A stretch of DNA of 64,000 bases. It comes from Actinophytocola xanthii. Lineage in GTDB: Bacteria; Actinomycetota; Actinomycetes; Mycobacteriales; Pseudonocardiaceae. Made by a program: the position numbers and the translations under genes. Every line of letters starts with the position of its first letter. Within the stretch, counting starts at the first letter, position 1. Under the pieces are notes generated by a model that was not told the DNA's origin, did no database searches, and worked only from the letters and a program-made list of their open reading frames with translations. Where the stretch lies: the NCBI RefSeq assembly GCF_001921205.1, contig NZ_MSIE01000058.1, positions 1 through 64,000 on the forward strand, in the 5' to 3' direction. Positions 8,131 through 18,949 of this stretch are shown here, piece by piece.

Positions 8131-10409
8131 CCGAACAGGGCGGGGAGCGTGCCCTCCCAGGCCGTGCGCAGCTCGGGCAGGGGCAGGGCGGGGATGCCCT
8201 CGATCTCCAGCACGTCGGTCGCCCCCACGGTGCCGAGGCGGCGCCAGGGGACGTCGGCCTCGGTGCAGCGGGCGGTGAACCCGTCCAGCTCGGCGGGGGG
8301 TACGGCGACCAGGACACGGGCGCTCGACTCGCTGAACAGGGCGACGAACGGGTCGTCACCCGGCAGGGTGACCCGGCAGCCGGTGCCGGACAGCAGGCAC
8401 GCCTCGACCAGGGTCTGGGCCAGCCCGCCGTCGGACAGGTCGTGCGCGGCCGCGACACCGCCGCCGCGCAGGACCTCGGCGAGCCGCCGTTCGCGGCGCA
8501 GGTCGACCGCGGGCGGACGGCCGCCGAGGTGGCCGTGTGCCACGTGGGCCCACTCCGAGCCGCCGAGCTCGGGCTCGGTGGCGCCGAGCAGCACCAGGAC
8601 GTCCCCGGGGGCGCCGAGGCCGGTCGGGATCCTGGCGGCCACGTCGTCGATGACGCCGAGCACCCCCACCACGGGGGTGGGCAGGATCGCGGTGGCGCCG
8701 GTCTGGTTGTAGAAGCTGACGTTGCCGCCGGTGACCGGGATGCCGAGCTCGGCACAGCCGTCGGCCAGACCGCGGACGGCCTGCTCGAACTGCCACATCA
8801 CCCCCGGGTCCTCCGGGGAGCCGAAGTTCAGGCAGTTGGTCACCGCGACCGGGCGGGCACCGGAGACCGCCACGTTCCGGTAGGCCTCGGCCAGCGCCAG
8901 CTGCGTCCCGGCGTAGGGGTCCAGGCGCACGAAGCGACCGTTGCAGTCGCAGGAGATCGCCACGCCCCGCCCGGTGGCCTCGTCGACCCGGATCATGCCG
9001 GCGTCCGAGGGCTGGGCCAGCACCGTCCCGCCGCGCACGTAGCGGTCGTACTGCTCGGTGACCCACCGCCGCGACGCCAGGTTGGGCGAGGCGGCCATCC
9101 GCAGGATCTCCGCGCGCAGCTCGTCCGGGCCCGAGGGCCGCGGCAGCTGCTCGGGGCCGGCGGCGACCAGGGCGTCCTGGTCGGCCGGGCGCTGGACCGG
9201 GCGCTGGTACACCGGGCCCTCGTGGGCGACGGTGCGCGGCGGCACGTCCACGACGGTCTGGCCGTGCCAGGTGATCACCAGGCGGTCGCCGTCGGTGACC
9301 TCGCCGATCTCGGTGGCGATCACGTCCCACTTGGCGCAGACGCGCATAAAGGCGTCCACATCGGACGGACGGACGACCGCGCACATGCGTTCCTGCGACT
9401 CCGAGGACAGGATCTCGGCCGGGGTCATCCCGGTCGCCCGCAGCGGCACCCGGTCCAGGTTCACCAGCATGCCGCCGTCTCCGGCGGAGGCCAGCTCGCT
9501 GGTCGCACAGGACAGACCGGCGCCGCCGAGGTCCTGGATGCCGACCACCAGGCCGGCGCCGAACAGCTCGAGGCAGCACTCGATGAGCACCTTCTCCATG
9601 AAGGGGTCACCGACCTGCACGCTCGGCAGCTTCTTGCGGCCGGTGCCGCCCTCGTCCCCGGCGAAGGTGTCCGAGGCGAGCACCGAGACGCCGCCGATGC
9701 CGTCCAGCCCGGTCCGGGCGCCGAACAGGATCACCTTGTTGCCGGTGCCCGAGGCGTGGGCGAGGTGTAGGTCCTCGACCCGCATCGCACCGACGCAGAG
9801 CGCGTTGACCAGCGGGTTGCCCTGGTAGGACGGGTCGAACACGACCTCGCCGCCGATGTTGGGCAGGCCGAGGCAGTTGCCGTAGCCGCCGACGCCGGCG
9901 ACGACGCCGGGCAGCACCCGGCGGGTGTCCGGGGCGTCCGCGGCGCCGAACCGCAGCGGGTCCATGACCGCGAGCGGCCGAGCGCCCATCGCCAGGATGT
10001 CGCGCACGATGCCGCCGACGCCGGTCGCCGCGCCCTGGTACGGCTCGACGTAGGAGGGGTGGTTGTGCGACTCGACCTTGAACGTGACGGCCCAGCCGTC
10101 GCCGATGTCCACCACCCCGGCGTTCTCGCCGATGCCGGCCAGCATCCCGGCCCGCATCTCCTCGGTCGTGGTGGTCCCGAAGTAGGCCAGGTGAACCTTC
10201 GAGGACTTGTAGGAGCAGTGCTCGCTCCACATGACCGAGTACATGGCGAGCTCGGCGTCGGTCGGCCGGCGACCCAGGATCTCGCGGATCCGGGCGTACT
10301 CGTCGTCCTTGAGCCCCAGCTCCCGGTAGGGCTGGTTGACCTCGGGGGTGCTTACCGCGTGGTCGACCGTGTCCACGTGGACGGCACCCGGCGTGTGGGT
10401 GGCGGTCAT
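8127..10409 (-). CDS. purL: Phosphoribosylformylglycinamidine synthase, large subunit PurL
   Basis: A 760-aa protein, the size of the small-type PurL that works with PurS and PurQ. It is the ATP-dependent amidotransferase of the fourth step of purine synthesis (FGAR to FGAM). Recognisable blocks include [16 protein letters not shown] near the start, [36 protein letters not shown] and [14 protein letters not shown] 10409 overlaps the purQ stop by four bases (ATGA), indicating translational coupling. The frame is open far upstream through purQ and beyond, but only as a GC-driven antisense opening. Confidence 0.97.
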   Translation of the reverse strand: MTATHTPGAVHVDTVDHAVSTPEVNQPYRELGLKDDEYARIREILGRRPTDAELAMYSVMWSEHCSYKSSKVHLAYFGTTTTEEMRAGMLAGIGENAGVVDIGDGWAVTFKVESHNHPSYVEPYQGAATGVGGIVRDILAMGARPLAVMDPLRFGAADAPDTRRVLPGVVAGVGGYGNCLGLPNIGGEVVFDPSYQGNPLVNALCVGAMRVEDLHLAHASGTGNKVILFGARTGLDGIGGVSVLASDTFAGDEGGTGRKKLPSVQVGDPFMEKVLIECCLELFGAGLVVGIQDLGGAGLSCATSELASAGDGGMLVNLDRVPLRATGMTPAEILSSESQERMCAVVRPSDVDAFMRVCAKWDVIATEIGEVTDGDRLVITWHGQTVVDVPPRTVAHEGPVYQRPVQRPADQDALVAAGPEQLPRPSGPDELRAEILRMAASPNLASRRWVTEQYDRYVRGGTVLAQPSDAGMIRVDEATGRGVAISCDCNGRFVRLDPYAGTQLALAEAYRNVAVSGARPVAVTNCLNFGSPEDPGVMWQFEQAVRGLADGCAELGIPVTGGNVSFYNQTGATAILPTPVVGVLGVIDDVAARIPTGLGAPGDVLVLLGATEPELGGSEWAHVAHGHLGGRPPAVDLRRERRLAEVLRGGGVAAAHDLSDGGLAQTLVEACLLSGTGCRVTLPGDDPFVALFSESSARVLVAVPPAELDGFTARCTEADVPWRRLGTVGATDVLEIEGIPALPLPELRTAWEGTLPALFG

Positions 10410-11074
10410 GCTGGCACCGACCCCAGCACCGAGCGGAAGATGCCAAGGCCGTCGGCGCTCGGCCCGGTGAGCGCGTCGACGGCGTGCTCGGGATGCGGCA
10501 TCAGGCCGACGACCCGGCCGTCGGTGGAGCAGATCCCGGCGATGTCGCCGACGGAGCCGTTCGGGTTCCCACCGACGTAGCGGAAGACCACTCGACCCTC
10601 GCCCTCCAACTCGTCCACTGTGGACTTCGAGGCGGTGAAGCGCCCGTCCATGTTCTTCACCGGGATGACGATCTCCACTCCCTGCTCGTAGCTCCCGGTC
10701 CACGCGGTCGAGGTGCGCTCCACCCGCAGGGTCTGGTCGCGACAGACGAAGTGCAGCCCGGCGTTGCGCAGCAGCGCGCCGGGCAGCAGGCCGGCCTCGC
10801 ACAGGACCTGGAAGCCGTTGCAGATGCCCAGAACCGGCATCCCGCGCCGGGCGGCGGCCACCACCTCGCCCATCACCGGGGCGAACCGGGCGATGGCACC
10901 GGCCCGCAGGTAGTCGCCGTAGGAGAACCCGCCGGGCACGACGACGGCCTCCACCCCGCGCAGGTCGGCGTCGCCGTGCCAGAGAGCCACCGGCTCGGCA
11001 CCGGCGAGGCGGACCGCACGGGCGGCGTCGACGTCGTCGAGGGTGCCCGGGAAGGTGATGACACCGACCTTCAC
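10406..11074 (-). CDS. purQ: Phosphoribosylformylglycinamidine synthase, glutaminase subunit PurQ
   Basis: A 222-aa class I glutamine amidotransferase supplying ammonia to PurL. It shows the oxyanion/nucleophile elbow GICNGFQ (Cys nucleophile), a preceding [11 protein letters not shown] block, and the His-Glu pair in PHPEHAVD. The start is GTG 11074, overlapping the purS stop by four bases; the stop overlaps the purL ATG likewise, so purS-Q-L form one tightly coupled operon. Confidence 0.97.
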   Translation of the reverse strand: MKVGVITFPGTLDDVDAARAVRLAGAEPVALWHGDADLRGVEAVVVPGGFSYGDYLRAGAIARFAPVMGEVVAAARRGMPVLGICNGFQVLCEAGLLPGALLRNAGLHFVCRDQTLRVERTSTAWTGSYEQGVEIVIPVKNMDGRFTASKSTVDELEGEGRVVFRYVGGNPNGSVGDIAGICSTDGRVVGLMPHPEHAVDALTGPSADGLGIFRSVLGSVPA

Positions 11075-11310
11075 GACTCCACCCGCCGCACGACGAAGTC
11101 CTCGACGACCGGGTTGGACAGGAAGCCCTCGGCGATCCGCTCGAGCGTCCGGTCGTCGACCGAGTCGTCCACCTCCAGCTCGAAGTGCTTGCCCTGCCGG
11201 ACGTCGGAGACGCCGGCGAAGCCCAGCCGGGGCAGCGCGTTGGCGACCGCCTGTCCCTGCGGGTCGAGGATCTCGGGCTTGGGCATGACATCGACGACGA
11301 CTCGGGCCAC
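11071..11310 (-). CDS. purS: Phosphoribosylformylglycinamidine synthase subunit PurS
   Basis: A 79-aa protein, the usual PurS size, with [19 protein letters not shown] and the GKHFELEV strand. PurS bridges PurQ and PurL in the complex. GTG 11310 is taken because GGAG lies 9 nt upstream and it gives the family length; the frame is open to 11406. It is first in the operon. The 197-bp gap to the divergent beta-propeller gene should carry the pur promoter, but no clear operator was identified. Confidence 0.95.
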   Translation of the reverse strand: MARVVVDVMPKPEILDPQGQAVANALPRLGFAGVSDVRQGKHFELEVDDSVDDRTLERIAEGFLSNPVVEDFVVRRVES

Positions 11311-11507
11311 GACAGGCTGCTCCTGGGTCGAGGAGAGGTGGGTTTCGCCCAGCACACTACCCGCCGCACGGCGAAGGGTGCCCTGGTCGGGCCGGTGAAC
11401 TCGCACACGACCGAGTGGCGGCGGTTCTTCCGTTCCGCACCCGGCGCGACCGCGGATTCGGGATGATCCGTACAGCGAACCCGACCTGACTGAGGGGGAT
11501 CAGGCAG

Positions 11508-12452
11508 ATGCGAACCCGTACCCGCGTTTCCGCCGCCGTGCTGGCGGCCACCATGGCGGCCGCCGCGCCGGCCGCGACCGGAGTGGCCCAGGCGACCCAC
11601 GGCCACCTGCCGCCGGTGTTGACGCCGGCGGCCGTCAACCAGTTCCCCGAGGGGGTGGCCTGGGATCCGACCCGGCAGGCGCTGCTGGTCGGCTCGGTGA
11701 CCATGCCACCCGTCATCTCCGCGGTCGGCCGGGACGGTGTGGCTCGTACCGTCGTCACCGACCCCGGGGTGCCGGCCTTCCTCGGCCTCAAGGTGGACGC
11801 GCGCCGCGGGCGGATCGTGGCCGTATACGGCGTTCCCGGTTTTCCGGCGCCGACCGGGCTCGGGATCTACGACCTGGCCACCGGAGAGCGGGAGCGGCTC
11901 GTCGACCTCGGCGGAGAGAACCACGCACCCAACGACGTCGCGCTGGACGACCGGGGCAACGCCTACGTCACCGATCCGAGCGCGGGCGCGGTGTACCGGG
12001 TGGACCTGGCGGGACAGGTGACCACGGTCGCGAGCGACCCAAGGCTGGGACCGGCGCCCGGCGCCAACGGCATCGCCTGGCATCCGGACGGGTACCTGCT
12101 GGTCGTCAACCACACGACGGGCCGGCTCTACCGGCTGGCCGGTGGGCGGGTGAGCGAGGTGTGGATGCCGGAACCGCTGGTCGGCGCGGACGGCATCGGC
12201 CTGCGCCGGGACGGCACGCTGGTCGTGGTCACCAACACGATCCTCGGGCTGCCCGGCAGCACGGTCGAGGTGCACGAGCTGGCGGTGGTCGCCGGCGGGC
12301 GGGTAGCCCTGCCGCTGCGGGCCACGCCCTGGCCGGACCCCGCCCCGACCACGGTCGCGGTCACCCCGCACGGCGACTACGTCCTGGACGGCCACCTGGA
12401 CGTGCTGTTCAGCGGCGGCACCGCGACCGACTTCGTGCTGCGCCGGGTTTAG
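11508..12452 (+). CDS. Secreted SMP-30/NHL-type beta-propeller protein
   Basis: A 314-aa protein with a Sec signal peptide ([19 protein letters not shown], cleavage near AQA at 28-30). The mature part carries repeated propeller blades of SMP-30/gluconolactonase type ([52 protein letters not shown]). Such proteins bind or hydrolyse lactones or sugars outside the cell; the substrate cannot be named. The ATG follows GAGGGGGA. It is transcribed divergently from purS. Confidence 0.8.
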   Translation: MRTRTRVSAAVLAATMAAAAPAATGVAQATHGHLPPVLTPAAVNQFPEGVAWDPTRQALLVGSVTMPPVISAVGRDGVARTVVTDPGVPAFLGLKVDARRGRIVAVYGVPGFPAPTGLGIYDLATGERERLVDLGGENHAPNDVALDDRGNAYVTDPSAGAVYRVDLAGQVTTVASDPRLGPAPGANGIAWHPDGYLLVVNHTTGRLYRLAGGRVSEVWMPEPLVGADGIGLRRDGTLVVVTNTILGLPGSTVEVHELAVVAGGRVALPLRATPWPDPAPTTVAVTPHGDYVLDGHLDVLFSGGTATDFVLRRV

Positions 12453-12524
12453 GGCACCCGGGCACGGCGTTCGCCGAGCGCGAGATCGCTGGCGGTGCGG
12501 TGACCTCCAGGCGAGGGTGTCGCC

Positions 12525-13538
12525 ATGAGACTCCTGGTTCTCGGTGGAACGATCTTCGTCGGACACGCGGTGGCGGCGGAGGGGGTACGGCGCGGGCACG
12601 AGGTCGTCTGCGCGGCGCGTGGGGAGTCCGGCTCGGTGCCGGCGGGCGCGACCCTGGTGCGGGTCGACCGGAACGCCGAGGACGGGCTGGCCCCGCTCGC
12701 CGGACAGGACTTCGACGCGGTGGTGGACGTGTCGCCGCTGTCCTACCCCTGGGTGGAACGCGCGCTGCGGGCCCTGGGCGAGCGGGTCGGGCACTGGTCG
12801 TTCGTGTCGACGATCAGCGTGTACGCCGACAACGCCACGCCCGGACTGACCCCGGAGACCGGCCCGCTGGTGCCGGCGCTGACCGAGCACTCCGACCGCG
12901 AGCAGATGGCCGCCCGGGGCGGCGAGGACGGTGTCCTGCTCTACGGCGGGATCAAGGTGGCCAGCGAGAACGCCGTGCGGGCGGCGATGGGCGACCGCGC
13001 CCTGGTCACCCGGCCCGGCCTCATCACCGGCGCGGGCGACCGCAGCGACCGGTTCGGCTACTGGCCGGCCCGGTTCGCCCGCGGCGGCCGCGTCCTCGTG
13101 CCGGACACCCCCGAGCTCCCCATGCAGTACATCGACGTGCGGGACTACGCGCGCTGGCTCCTCGACGCCGCGGAACGGGGGCTCACCGGCACCTTCGACG
13201 CCGTCGGCCCGGCCCAGCCGCTCCCGGACCTGGTCGCCGGGATCCGGGAGGCGGTCGGGGTGGACGTGGAGCCGGTGCCGGCCACCGCGGAGCAGTTGGT
13301 CGAGGCGAAGGTCGAGCCGTGGGGCGGTCCGCGCTCGCTGCCGCTGTGGCTGCCGCCGGAGTTCCTCGGCATGGGAGCCCACGACCCGACGCCCGCCCTC
13401 GAGGCCGGCTTGCGGGTGCGCCCACTCGACGAGGCGGTGGCCGACGCGCTGGAGCGGGAGCGGGAGCTCGGCCTGGACCGGCCGCGCCGGGCGGGACTGA
13501 GCCCACAGGAGGAGCAGGAGGTACTCGCCAAGCTCTGA
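12525..13538 (+). CDS. NAD(P)-dependent extended-SDR epimerase/reductase
   Basis: A 337-aa protein starting directly with a Rossmann NAD(P) motif ([10 protein letters not shown], residues 4-13), then [11 protein letters not shown] and a lysine in [12 protein letters not shown] in the place of the YxxxK catalytic pair (here YGGIK), and a C-terminal substrate domain. It belongs to the NAD-dependent epimerase/dehydratase superfamily, close to the plant-type mRNA-binding/isoflavone-reductase-like actinomycete reductases. The substrate is unknown. GAGGGTG precedes the ATG. It lies 72 bp behind the propeller gene and 22 bp before the GMC oxidoreductase. Confidence 0.8.
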   Translation: MRLLVLGGTIFVGHAVAAEGVRRGHEVVCAARGESGSVPAGATLVRVDRNAEDGLAPLAGQDFDAVVDVSPLSYPWVERALRALGERVGHWSFVSTISVYADNATPGLTPETGPLVPALTEHSDREQMAARGGEDGVLLYGGIKVASENAVRAAMGDRALVTRPGLITGAGDRSDRFGYWPARFARGGRVLVPDTPELPMQYIDVRDYARWLLDAAERGLTGTFDAVGPAQPLPDLVAGIREAVGVDVEPVPATAEQLVEAKVEPWGGPRSLPLWLPPEFLGMGAHDPTPALEAGLRVRPLDEAVADALERERELGLDRPRRAGLSPQEEQEVLAKL

Positions 13539-13560
13539 CCGGAGTGGGAGTCTTGCTCGG

Positions 13561-15129
13561 GTGAGCGAGACCTTCGACTACATCGTTGTGGGCGCGGGCA
13601 GCGCGGGATGCGTGCTGGCCAACCGGTTGACCGAGGACCCGGCACGTTCGGTTCTGCTGCTCGAGGCCGGCGGCGAGGACGACGCCGACGAGATGCACAT
13701 CCCGGCGGCGTTCTCCAGCCTGTTCAAGACCAGGCACGACTGGAACTACGAGACGGTCGAGCAGAAACAGCTCGGCGGCCGACGGGCCTACTGGCCGCGG
13801 GCGAAGGTGCTCGGCGGCTGCTCGTCGATGAACGCGATGATCTACATCCGCGGCAACCGGGCCGACTACGACGGCTGGCGCGACAAGCACGGCGCCGCCG
13901 GCTGGGGCTACGACGACGTGCTGCCGTACTTCGTCCGCTCCGAGCACAACACGCGGCTGGGCGGGCCGCTGCACGGCACCGACGGCCCGCTGTACGTCGA
14001 GGACCGCCGCTTCACCCACGAGCTCTCCCAGGCCTGGGTGGACGCGGCGGTGGCCTGGGGCCTCAAGCCGACCGACGACTTCAACGGCGCCACCCAGGAG
14101 GGCGCCGGGCTGTACCAGGTGACCTGCCGGGGCGGGCGGCGCTGGTCCACGGCGGACGCCTACCTGCGCCCGGCGCTGGACCGGCCGAACCTGACCGTGC
14201 GCACGAACGCCCTGGCCGAGCGGGTGCTGTTCGAGGGCACCCGGGCGGTCGGCGTGGCCTACCGCCGGCACGGGACGGCGGAGGTCGCCCGCACCGAGGG
14301 CGAGGTCCTCCTGGCCGGGGGCGCGGTGAACTCGCCGCAGCTGCTCATGCTGTCCGGCATCGGGCCGGCCGAACACCTGCGTGAGCTGGGGCTGGAGGTG
14401 CTGGTGCACCTCCCGGAGGTCGGCGAGAACCTGCACGACCACCCGGCCGCGGCGATCCTCTGGCAGACCAGGGACACCACCGACCTGGCGGACCTCGCGA
14501 CGCCCGGCGCGCTGCTGCGCTGGAAGCTGACCGGCCGTGGGCCGCTGGCCTCCAACGTGGGTGAGGCCGGGGCCTTCTACCAGGTGCGGACCGACCTGCC
14601 GGACATGCAGGTGCACGTCGCGCCGTCGATCTTCTACGACAACGGCCTGCGCGAGCCCTCGGTCTCCGGGTTCACCGCCGGCGCCACGCTGGTGGCACCG
14701 CTGAGCCGGGGCCGGCTGCGACTGCGCTCGGCCGATCCGCGGTGGCGCCCGGAGATCGACCCGGCCTACTACGCCGACCCGATCGACCTGGAGGTCATGG
14801 TGGCGGCGCTGCGCCACATGATCGAGATCGGCACGCGGGCCCCGCTGGCCCGGCTGCTCGCCGGCCCGCACCTGCCCACGACGCACACGCTCTCCGACGA
14901 GGACCTGGCCGAGCACGTGCGGGCGGTCACCCAGACGCTCTACCACCCGGTCGGCACCTGCGCGATCGGCACGGTCGTCGACCCCGAGCTGCGGGTCCGG
15001 GGCGCGGAAGGGCTCCGGGTGGTCGACGCGTCGGTGATGCCGGTGGTGCCCCGGGGCAACACCAACGCACCGACGATCATGGTCGCCGAGCGGGCGGCGG
15101 ACCTGATCCGGGGCCGAACCTCGTCCTGA
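13561..15129 (+). CDS. GMC-family FAD oxidoreductase (choline dehydrogenase-like)
   Basis: A 522-aa glucose-methanol-choline oxidoreductase with an N-terminal ADP-binding motif ([15 protein letters not shown]), [15 protein letters not shown], the GMC signature near [17 protein letters not shown], and C-terminal His (YHPVGTC) and Asn (GNTNAPT), the usual active-site pair. It oxidises a primary alcohol to the aldehyde using FAD. The start is GTG 13561. It faces an aldehyde dehydrogenase gene with only 12 bp between the stops, so an alcohol-to-acid pathway is plausible, but they are not in one operon. Confidence 0.9.
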   Translation: MSETFDYIVVGAGSAGCVLANRLTEDPARSVLLLEAGGEDDADEMHIPAAFSSLFKTRHDWNYETVEQKQLGGRRAYWPRAKVLGGCSSMNAMIYIRGNRADYDGWRDKHGAAGWGYDDVLPYFVRSEHNTRLGGPLHGTDGPLYVEDRRFTHELSQAWVDAAVAWGLKPTDDFNGATQEGAGLYQVTCRGGRRWSTADAYLRPALDRPNLTVRTNALAERVLFEGTRAVGVAYRRHGTAEVARTEGEVLLAGGAVNSPQLLMLSGIGPAEHLRELGLEVLVHLPEVGENLHDHPAAAILWQTRDTTDLADLATPGALLRWKLTGRGPLASNVGEAGAFYQVRTDLPDMQVHVAPSIFYDNGLREPSVSGFTAGATLVAPLSRGRLRLRSADPRWRPEIDPAYYADPIDLEVMVAALRHMIEIGTRAPLARLLAGPHLPTTHTLSDEDLAEHVRAVTQTLYHPVGTCAIGTVVDPELRVRGAEGLRVVDASVMPVVPRGNTNAPTIMVAERAADLIRGRTSS

Positions 15130-15141
15130 GTGTCCGGCGGC

Positions 15142-16653
15142 TCAGCGGCGCCTGCCGTGCAACAGGGTGATCACCTTGGCCACGGTGGCGTCGGTCTTGG
15201 CCGTGCGGGCGAACGTGGTCAGGTTCAGCGGCGCGCGGAAGCGCTGGCGAGCGATGGCCTTGGGCCGGGCGAACTCCTTGAGGCCCTCCGGGCCGTGAAT
15301 GCGGCCGAACCCGGACTCGCCGATGCCGCCGAAGGGCAGCGCCGGGATGCCGGCGAAGCTGATCACGCCGTTGACCGCGGTCATGCCCGAGCGCAGCCGC
15401 CGGGCCAGCTCCATCCCGCGTGCCTTGGCGAAGACGGTCGCACCGAGGCCGTAGCGGGTGGCGTTGGCCTTGTCGACCGCCTCGTCCATGTCGCGGACCT
15501 TCGCGACGGTGAGGGTGGGCCCGAACGTCTCCTCGCGCACGGCTGCCGAGTCCTCCGGGACGTCGACCAGCACGGTCGGCTGGACGAACCGCTCGCCCAC
15601 CGCGTCCGCGCCGCCGACCAGTGCCCGCCCACCCCTGGCCAGGGCGTCGGCGATGTGCCGCCGGATGATCTCGAGCTGGCCGGGCATGGTGATCGGGCCG
15701 ATCTGGGCCTCGGGGTCCGAGCCGGCCCGGACCTTGCCGGCGAGGTCGACGACCCGGGACAGGAAGTCGTCGTAGACCTTCTCGTGCACATACACGCGCT
15801 CGACCCCGGTGCAGGTCTGGCCGGCGTTGGACATACCGCCCCAGACCGCCGCGTCGGCGGCGGCCGCGACGTCCGCGTCCGCGTCCACCAGCAGGGCGTC
15901 CTTCCCGCCGGCCTCGATCAGCACCGGCGTGAGCGTCTCCGCGCACGCGGCCATGATCTTCTTGCCGGTGCCGGGTGAGCCGGTGAACGCGAGCTTGCCG
16001 ACCCCGGCCCGGCACAGCGCCGCCCCGGTCTCGCCGAAGCCGGTGACCACCTGGAACACCGGGTGCTCCGGCACGACGTCGGCGAAGGTGTCGGCGAGCC
16101 ACCGGCCGACGCCCGGGGTGTACTCCGAGGGCTTGAACACCACGGCGTTCCCGGCGGCCAGGGCGTAGACGATCGAGCCCATCGGCGTGAACACCGGGTA
16201 GTTCCACGGGCCGATCACGCCGACCACGCCGAGCGGCTGCCACTCCACGGTCGCGGACTGGTTGGCCATCAGCATGCCGGCCGACCGGCGCTTGGGGCCG
16301 AGCACCTTGGGCGCGTGCTTGGCCGCCCAGGCCGTGTGGTCGATGGCGAGCACGATCTCCAGCATCGCGTCGCCGTGCGGCTTGCCGGTCTCGGCGTGCA
16401 CCAGCTCGGCGAGCTGGGCCGCGCGCCGGGTCAGCACGCCCTTCCAGCGGTTCAGCCGCTCCGCCCGGCCGGCGAACCCGAGCCCGGCCCACCAGTCGGC
16501 GGCCACCCGGGCCCGTTCCACGGCCGCGGCGACGTCCTCCGCGGTGTGGATCGGGTAGGTGCCGATCACCTCGTCGGTGGCCGGGTCGAGCGAGTCGAAG
16601 GTCTCGCGGACGGGCTCACCGGTGGTCGCGGACTCGGCCTGGACGGTGGTCAT
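15142..16653 (-). CDS. NAD(P)-dependent aldehyde dehydrogenase (succinate-semialdehyde dehydrogenase-like)
   Basis: A 503-aa ALDH superfamily enzyme with VVGVIGPWNYPVF, the catalytic Glu in LIEAGGKD and the nucleophilic Cys in NAGQTCTGVERVYVH. It most resembles the actinobacterial GabD2/aliphatic aldehyde dehydrogenase group. The start ATG 16653 has GGGAGG 6 nt upstream. A perfect 16-bp palindrome, GCTACCGGTCGGTAGC, lies 34 bp upstream in the divergent promoter region, probably an operator for a TetR-type repressor. Confidence 0.9.
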   Translation of the reverse strand: MTTVQAESATTGEPVRETFDSLDPATDEVIGTYPIHTAEDVAAAVERARVAADWWAGLGFAGRAERLNRWKGVLTRRAAQLAELVHAETGKPHGDAMLEIVLAIDHTAWAAKHAPKVLGPKRRSAGMLMANQSATVEWQPLGVVGVIGPWNYPVFTPMGSIVYALAAGNAVVFKPSEYTPGVGRWLADTFADVVPEHPVFQVVTGFGETGAALCRAGVGKLAFTGSPGTGKKIMAACAETLTPVLIEAGGKDALLVDADADVAAAADAAVWGGMSNAGQTCTGVERVYVHEKVYDDFLSRVVDLAGKVRAGSDPEAQIGPITMPGQLEIIRRHIADALARGGRALVGGADAVGERFVQPTVLVDVPEDSAAVREETFGPTLTVAKVRDMDEAVDKANATRYGLGATVFAKARGMELARRLRSGMTAVNGVISFAGIPALPFGGIGESGFGRIHGPEGLKEFARPKAIARQRFRAPLNLTTFARTAKTDATVAKVITLLHGRRR

Positions 16654-16686
16654 GCTGGCCTCCCTGGTCGGCTTCCGGCCACCCAC

Positions 16687-16702
16687 GCTACCGGTCGGTA
16701 GC
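16687..16702. promoter_or_regulatory. Palindromic operator (TetR-type) between ALDH and MBL genes
   Basis: GCTACCG-GT-CGGTAGC has perfect 7-bp arms and sits midway in the 53-bp divergent gap. ACCG(N)CGGT cores are typical of TetR-family operators in actinomycetes. No regulator gene adjoins it. Confidence 0.5.
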
Positions 16703-16706
16703 GACC

Positions 16707-17369
16707 GTGACGAGTACTGTGACCGGCGTGCGGATCGTTCACCACGGGCATGCCTGCGTGCTGGTCGACACCGGCTCGGCGCGGCTGCTGTTCGACCCTG
16801 GCACGCTCTCCACCGGGTTCGAGGAGCTCCGCGACCTCGACGCCATCCTGGTCACCCACCAGCACTTCGACCACCTCGACCCCGAGCGGTTGCCCGCACT
16901 GGTCGCCGTGAACCCGACGGCCGCACTGGTCGTCGACCCCGGCTCGGTCGCCGAGGTCGAGAAGCTCGGGTTGACCGCGCGGCAGGTCCTGGCCGGCGAC
17001 ACCCTGACCCTCGGCGGCGCCTCGGTCGCGGTGCTCGGCGGCGAGCACGCGGTCATCCACCCGGACGTCCCGACCGTCCCCAACGTGGGGTACCTGGTCG
17101 ACGAGGGCGCCTTCTACCATCCGGGGGACTCGCTGGTCGTGCCGGAGCGACCGGTGGACGTGCTCGGCCTGCCGACCGCGGCGCCGTGGCTCAAGGTCGT
17201 CGAGGCCGTGGAGTTCATGCGCTCGGTGGCGCCCAGGGTCGCGACGCCGATCCACCAGGGCCTGCTCAACGAGCAGGGCCTGCGGGTGACCTACGGCTGG
17301 TTCGAGCGGATGGCGCCGGAGGGCACCGAGCTCCGGCCGCTCACGCCGCTCGAGCCGACCGAACCCTGA
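16707..17369 (+). CDS. MBL-fold metal-dependent hydrolase (UPF0173-like)
   Basis: A 220-aa metallo-beta-lactamase-fold protein with the dinuclear zinc motif THQHFDHLD (HxHxDH), a later metal His in GEHAVIH, YHPGDS and the final His in PIHQG. It belongs to the UlaG/UPF0173-like branch; the substrate is unknown. Start choice is unsure: GTG 16707, 16719 and 16728 are all in frame without a clear ribosome site. The N-terminal VRIVHHGHACVLV favours 16728, which matches the usual family start. The 3' end overlaps the convergent deacetylase gene by 29 bp. Confidence 0.8.
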   Translation: MTSTVTGVRIVHHGHACVLVDTGSARLLFDPGTLSTGFEELRDLDAILVTHQHFDHLDPERLPALVAVNPTAALVVDPGSVAEVEKLGLTARQVLAGDTLTLGGASVAVLGGEHAVIHPDVPTVPNVGYLVDEGAFYHPGDSLVVPERPVDVLGLPTAAPWLKVVEAVEFMRSVAPRVATPIHQGLLNEQGLRVTYGWFERMAPEGTELRPLTPLEPTEP

Positions 17370-18051
17370 GCAGGTCGGGGTAGGTGGTCGCGCGGGCGCC
17401 GTGCTGCAACGCGATGTCCACGGCGTCCAGCACCGCCTGGCGCGGCCCCGAGCGGTCCAGGTCCACGGCGTCCACGGCGAGGCGCACCAGCCCGCCCCGG
17501 CGGGCGGTCCGCGCGGTGCCCATCACCAGGGCGAAGCACCACCAGGGCTCGGTCCGTTCACCGAAGGCGAAGCCCTGGACCCGTCCCCGGTGCAGGTCGC
17601 CGGTGCGCAGGTCGCGCACGCCGACGACGTCGGCACACAGGTCGTAGCCCCGCCGCCGCAGCGCCGCCCGGGTGCCCGGTGAGGCGAGCCAGCGCGGCGG
17701 GACGAAGCCGCGGGTGTCGAGCCCCAGGCCCTCCATGGCGGCAGCCGCGGCGATGAGCCGCAGACCGGCCTCGTGGGCCGGGAGCGCGGCGAACTCGGCC
17801 CGTCGCCGGCCGCCGGCCACGGGCGCGGGGTCGAAGCCGTGCTGGAGCAGGGCGTCGCCCGCGGCGACGCGCTCACGGACCCAGGAGAGCACCGACGGGG
17901 GCTGGGGGGCGCCGGCGTACCTCGGCGCGAGCAGGAGGGAGAGCGGGACGCCCCGACCGGCGAGTTCCTCGCTCAGTTCGGCACCCCGGTCCAGCGTTGT
18001 GACGTTGATCCCGGACAACGACACGAGCAGGCGTGCGTGCACGTGTCCCAT
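17341..18051 (-). CDS. DUF2334 polysaccharide-deacetylase-like protein
   Basis: A 236-aa protein with features of DUF2334: start RLLVSLSGINVTTL, LLAPRY, LLQHGFDP, a RRAEFAALP block and the GFVPPRWLAS motif. It is a divergent NodB-fold deacetylase family; no signal peptide is seen, so it probably acts inside the cell. GTG 18042 is a possible alternative start (VHARLLVSLSG). It is last in a run of four minus-strand genes, 48 bp behind the SAM hydrolase gene. Confidence 0.75.
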   Translation of the reverse strand: MGHVHARLLVSLSGINVTTLDRGAELSEELAGRGVPLSLLLAPRYAGAPQPPSVLSWVRERVAAGDALLQHGFDPAPVAGGRRRAEFAALPAHEAGLRLIAAAAAMEGLGLDTRGFVPPRWLASPGTRAALRRRGYDLCADVVGVRDLRTGDLHRGRVQGFAFGERTEPWWCFALVMGTARTARRGGLVRLAVDAVDLDRSGPRQAVLDAVDIALQHGARATTYPDLLRVRSARAA

Positions 18052-18099
18052 GACGCCATGCCCGGGTGACCTCGACCCGACGCCGAGGTGGCCGGACGG

Positions 18100-18912
18100 T
18101 CAGGGTCGGGCGAACAACAGCACCGCCTGTTCACCGAGCGCGCCGCCGAACGCGCTCGCCGCCGAGCCGCCGTTCACCGCGAGCGCGACCTGACCTGCGG
18201 AGTCGAGGAAGACGATCAGCGCGCCGGGCGCGGTGTCGCCGAAGGTGCGCGCGACGACCGCGGTGACCGACCGACCGCCCAGGTTCACGTGCGCCGCGAC
18301 GCCCGCGTTGGCGCCGGCCGCGGCGAGGTCGGCACCGGTGGCGGCGAGCTGGACGTTGCCGAAGGCGTCGACGGCGAGGACCTCGGTCGTCAGCTTGCCC
18401 GGCTCGGCGATGGTCTCCGGCTCGGGGAGGCGGACCAGCGTGCCCACCTCGACCGGGGGGCCGAGCTCCTCGGGCGCGACACCGGTGGCGAGGTGCGCCG
18501 CCGCGGGGGCGAAGACGTCCCGGCCGTGGAAGGTGGCCGAGACCCGTGGGAGCTGGTAGGCGGGTTCGGTGAGCTGGTGGGCGGCGCGGATCCCGCCGAG
18601 CGCCTCGGCCGCCGAGACCAGCAGCCCGTTGTCCGGGCCCACCAGCAGCCCGTCCCCGGCGACGAGGACCACCCCGCGCCGGTTCGTGCCGACGCCCGGG
18701 TCGACGACCGCGAGGTGCACGGCGGGGGGCAGGTAGGACACGGTCTGGGCGAGGATCGCCGCCCCCCGGCGGACGTCCTGGGCCGGCACCCGGTGGCTCA
18801 CGTGCAGGACCCGGAGGGCGGGGGCGATCCGGGCGACCACGCCCTCGCAGGCGGCGACGAAGCCGTCGTCGGTGCCGTAGTCGGTGGTGAAGGAGATCCA
18901 GTCGTAGGCCAT
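18100..18912 (-). CDS. SAM hydroxide adenosyltransferase (SAM hydrolase, DUF62)
   Basis: A 270-aa protein with FTTDYGTDDGF at the start, VDPGVGTNRRG, VGPDNGLL and FHGRDVFAPAAAHLA. These place it in the DUF62/fluorinase superfamily. The Asp-Arg-His triad of the water-using members is present (D and R in VDPGVGTNRRG, H in FHGRD), and there is no obvious 20-residue insertion as in fluorinases. The expected reaction is S-adenosylmethionine plus water to adenosine and methionine. GGGGA precedes ATG 18912. Confidence 0.85.
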   Translation of the reverse strand: MAYDWISFTTDYGTDDGFVAACEGVVARIAPALRVLHVSHRVPAQDVRRGAAILAQTVSYLPPAVHLAVVDPGVGTNRRGVVLVAGDGLLVGPDNGLLVSAAEALGGIRAAHQLTEPAYQLPRVSATFHGRDVFAPAAAHLATGVAPEELGPPVEVGTLVRLPEPETIAEPGKLTTEVLAVDAFGNVQLAATGADLAAAGANAGVAAHVNLGGRSVTAVVARTFGDTAPGALIVFLDSAGQVALAVNGGSAASAFGGALGEQAVLLFARP

Positions 18913-18949
18913 CTGGTCGTTCCCCGCTTGGCGGCGGTCGGCGGGCGCG

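Noticed and set aside
10410-13382. Open reading frame continuing upstream of purL across purQ, purS and divergent genes (1751 codons in all)
   Set aside because: It is the antisense or alternate frame of purQ/purS and three plus-strand genes; codon use and motifs belong to those genes. High GC at third positions keeps such frames open.
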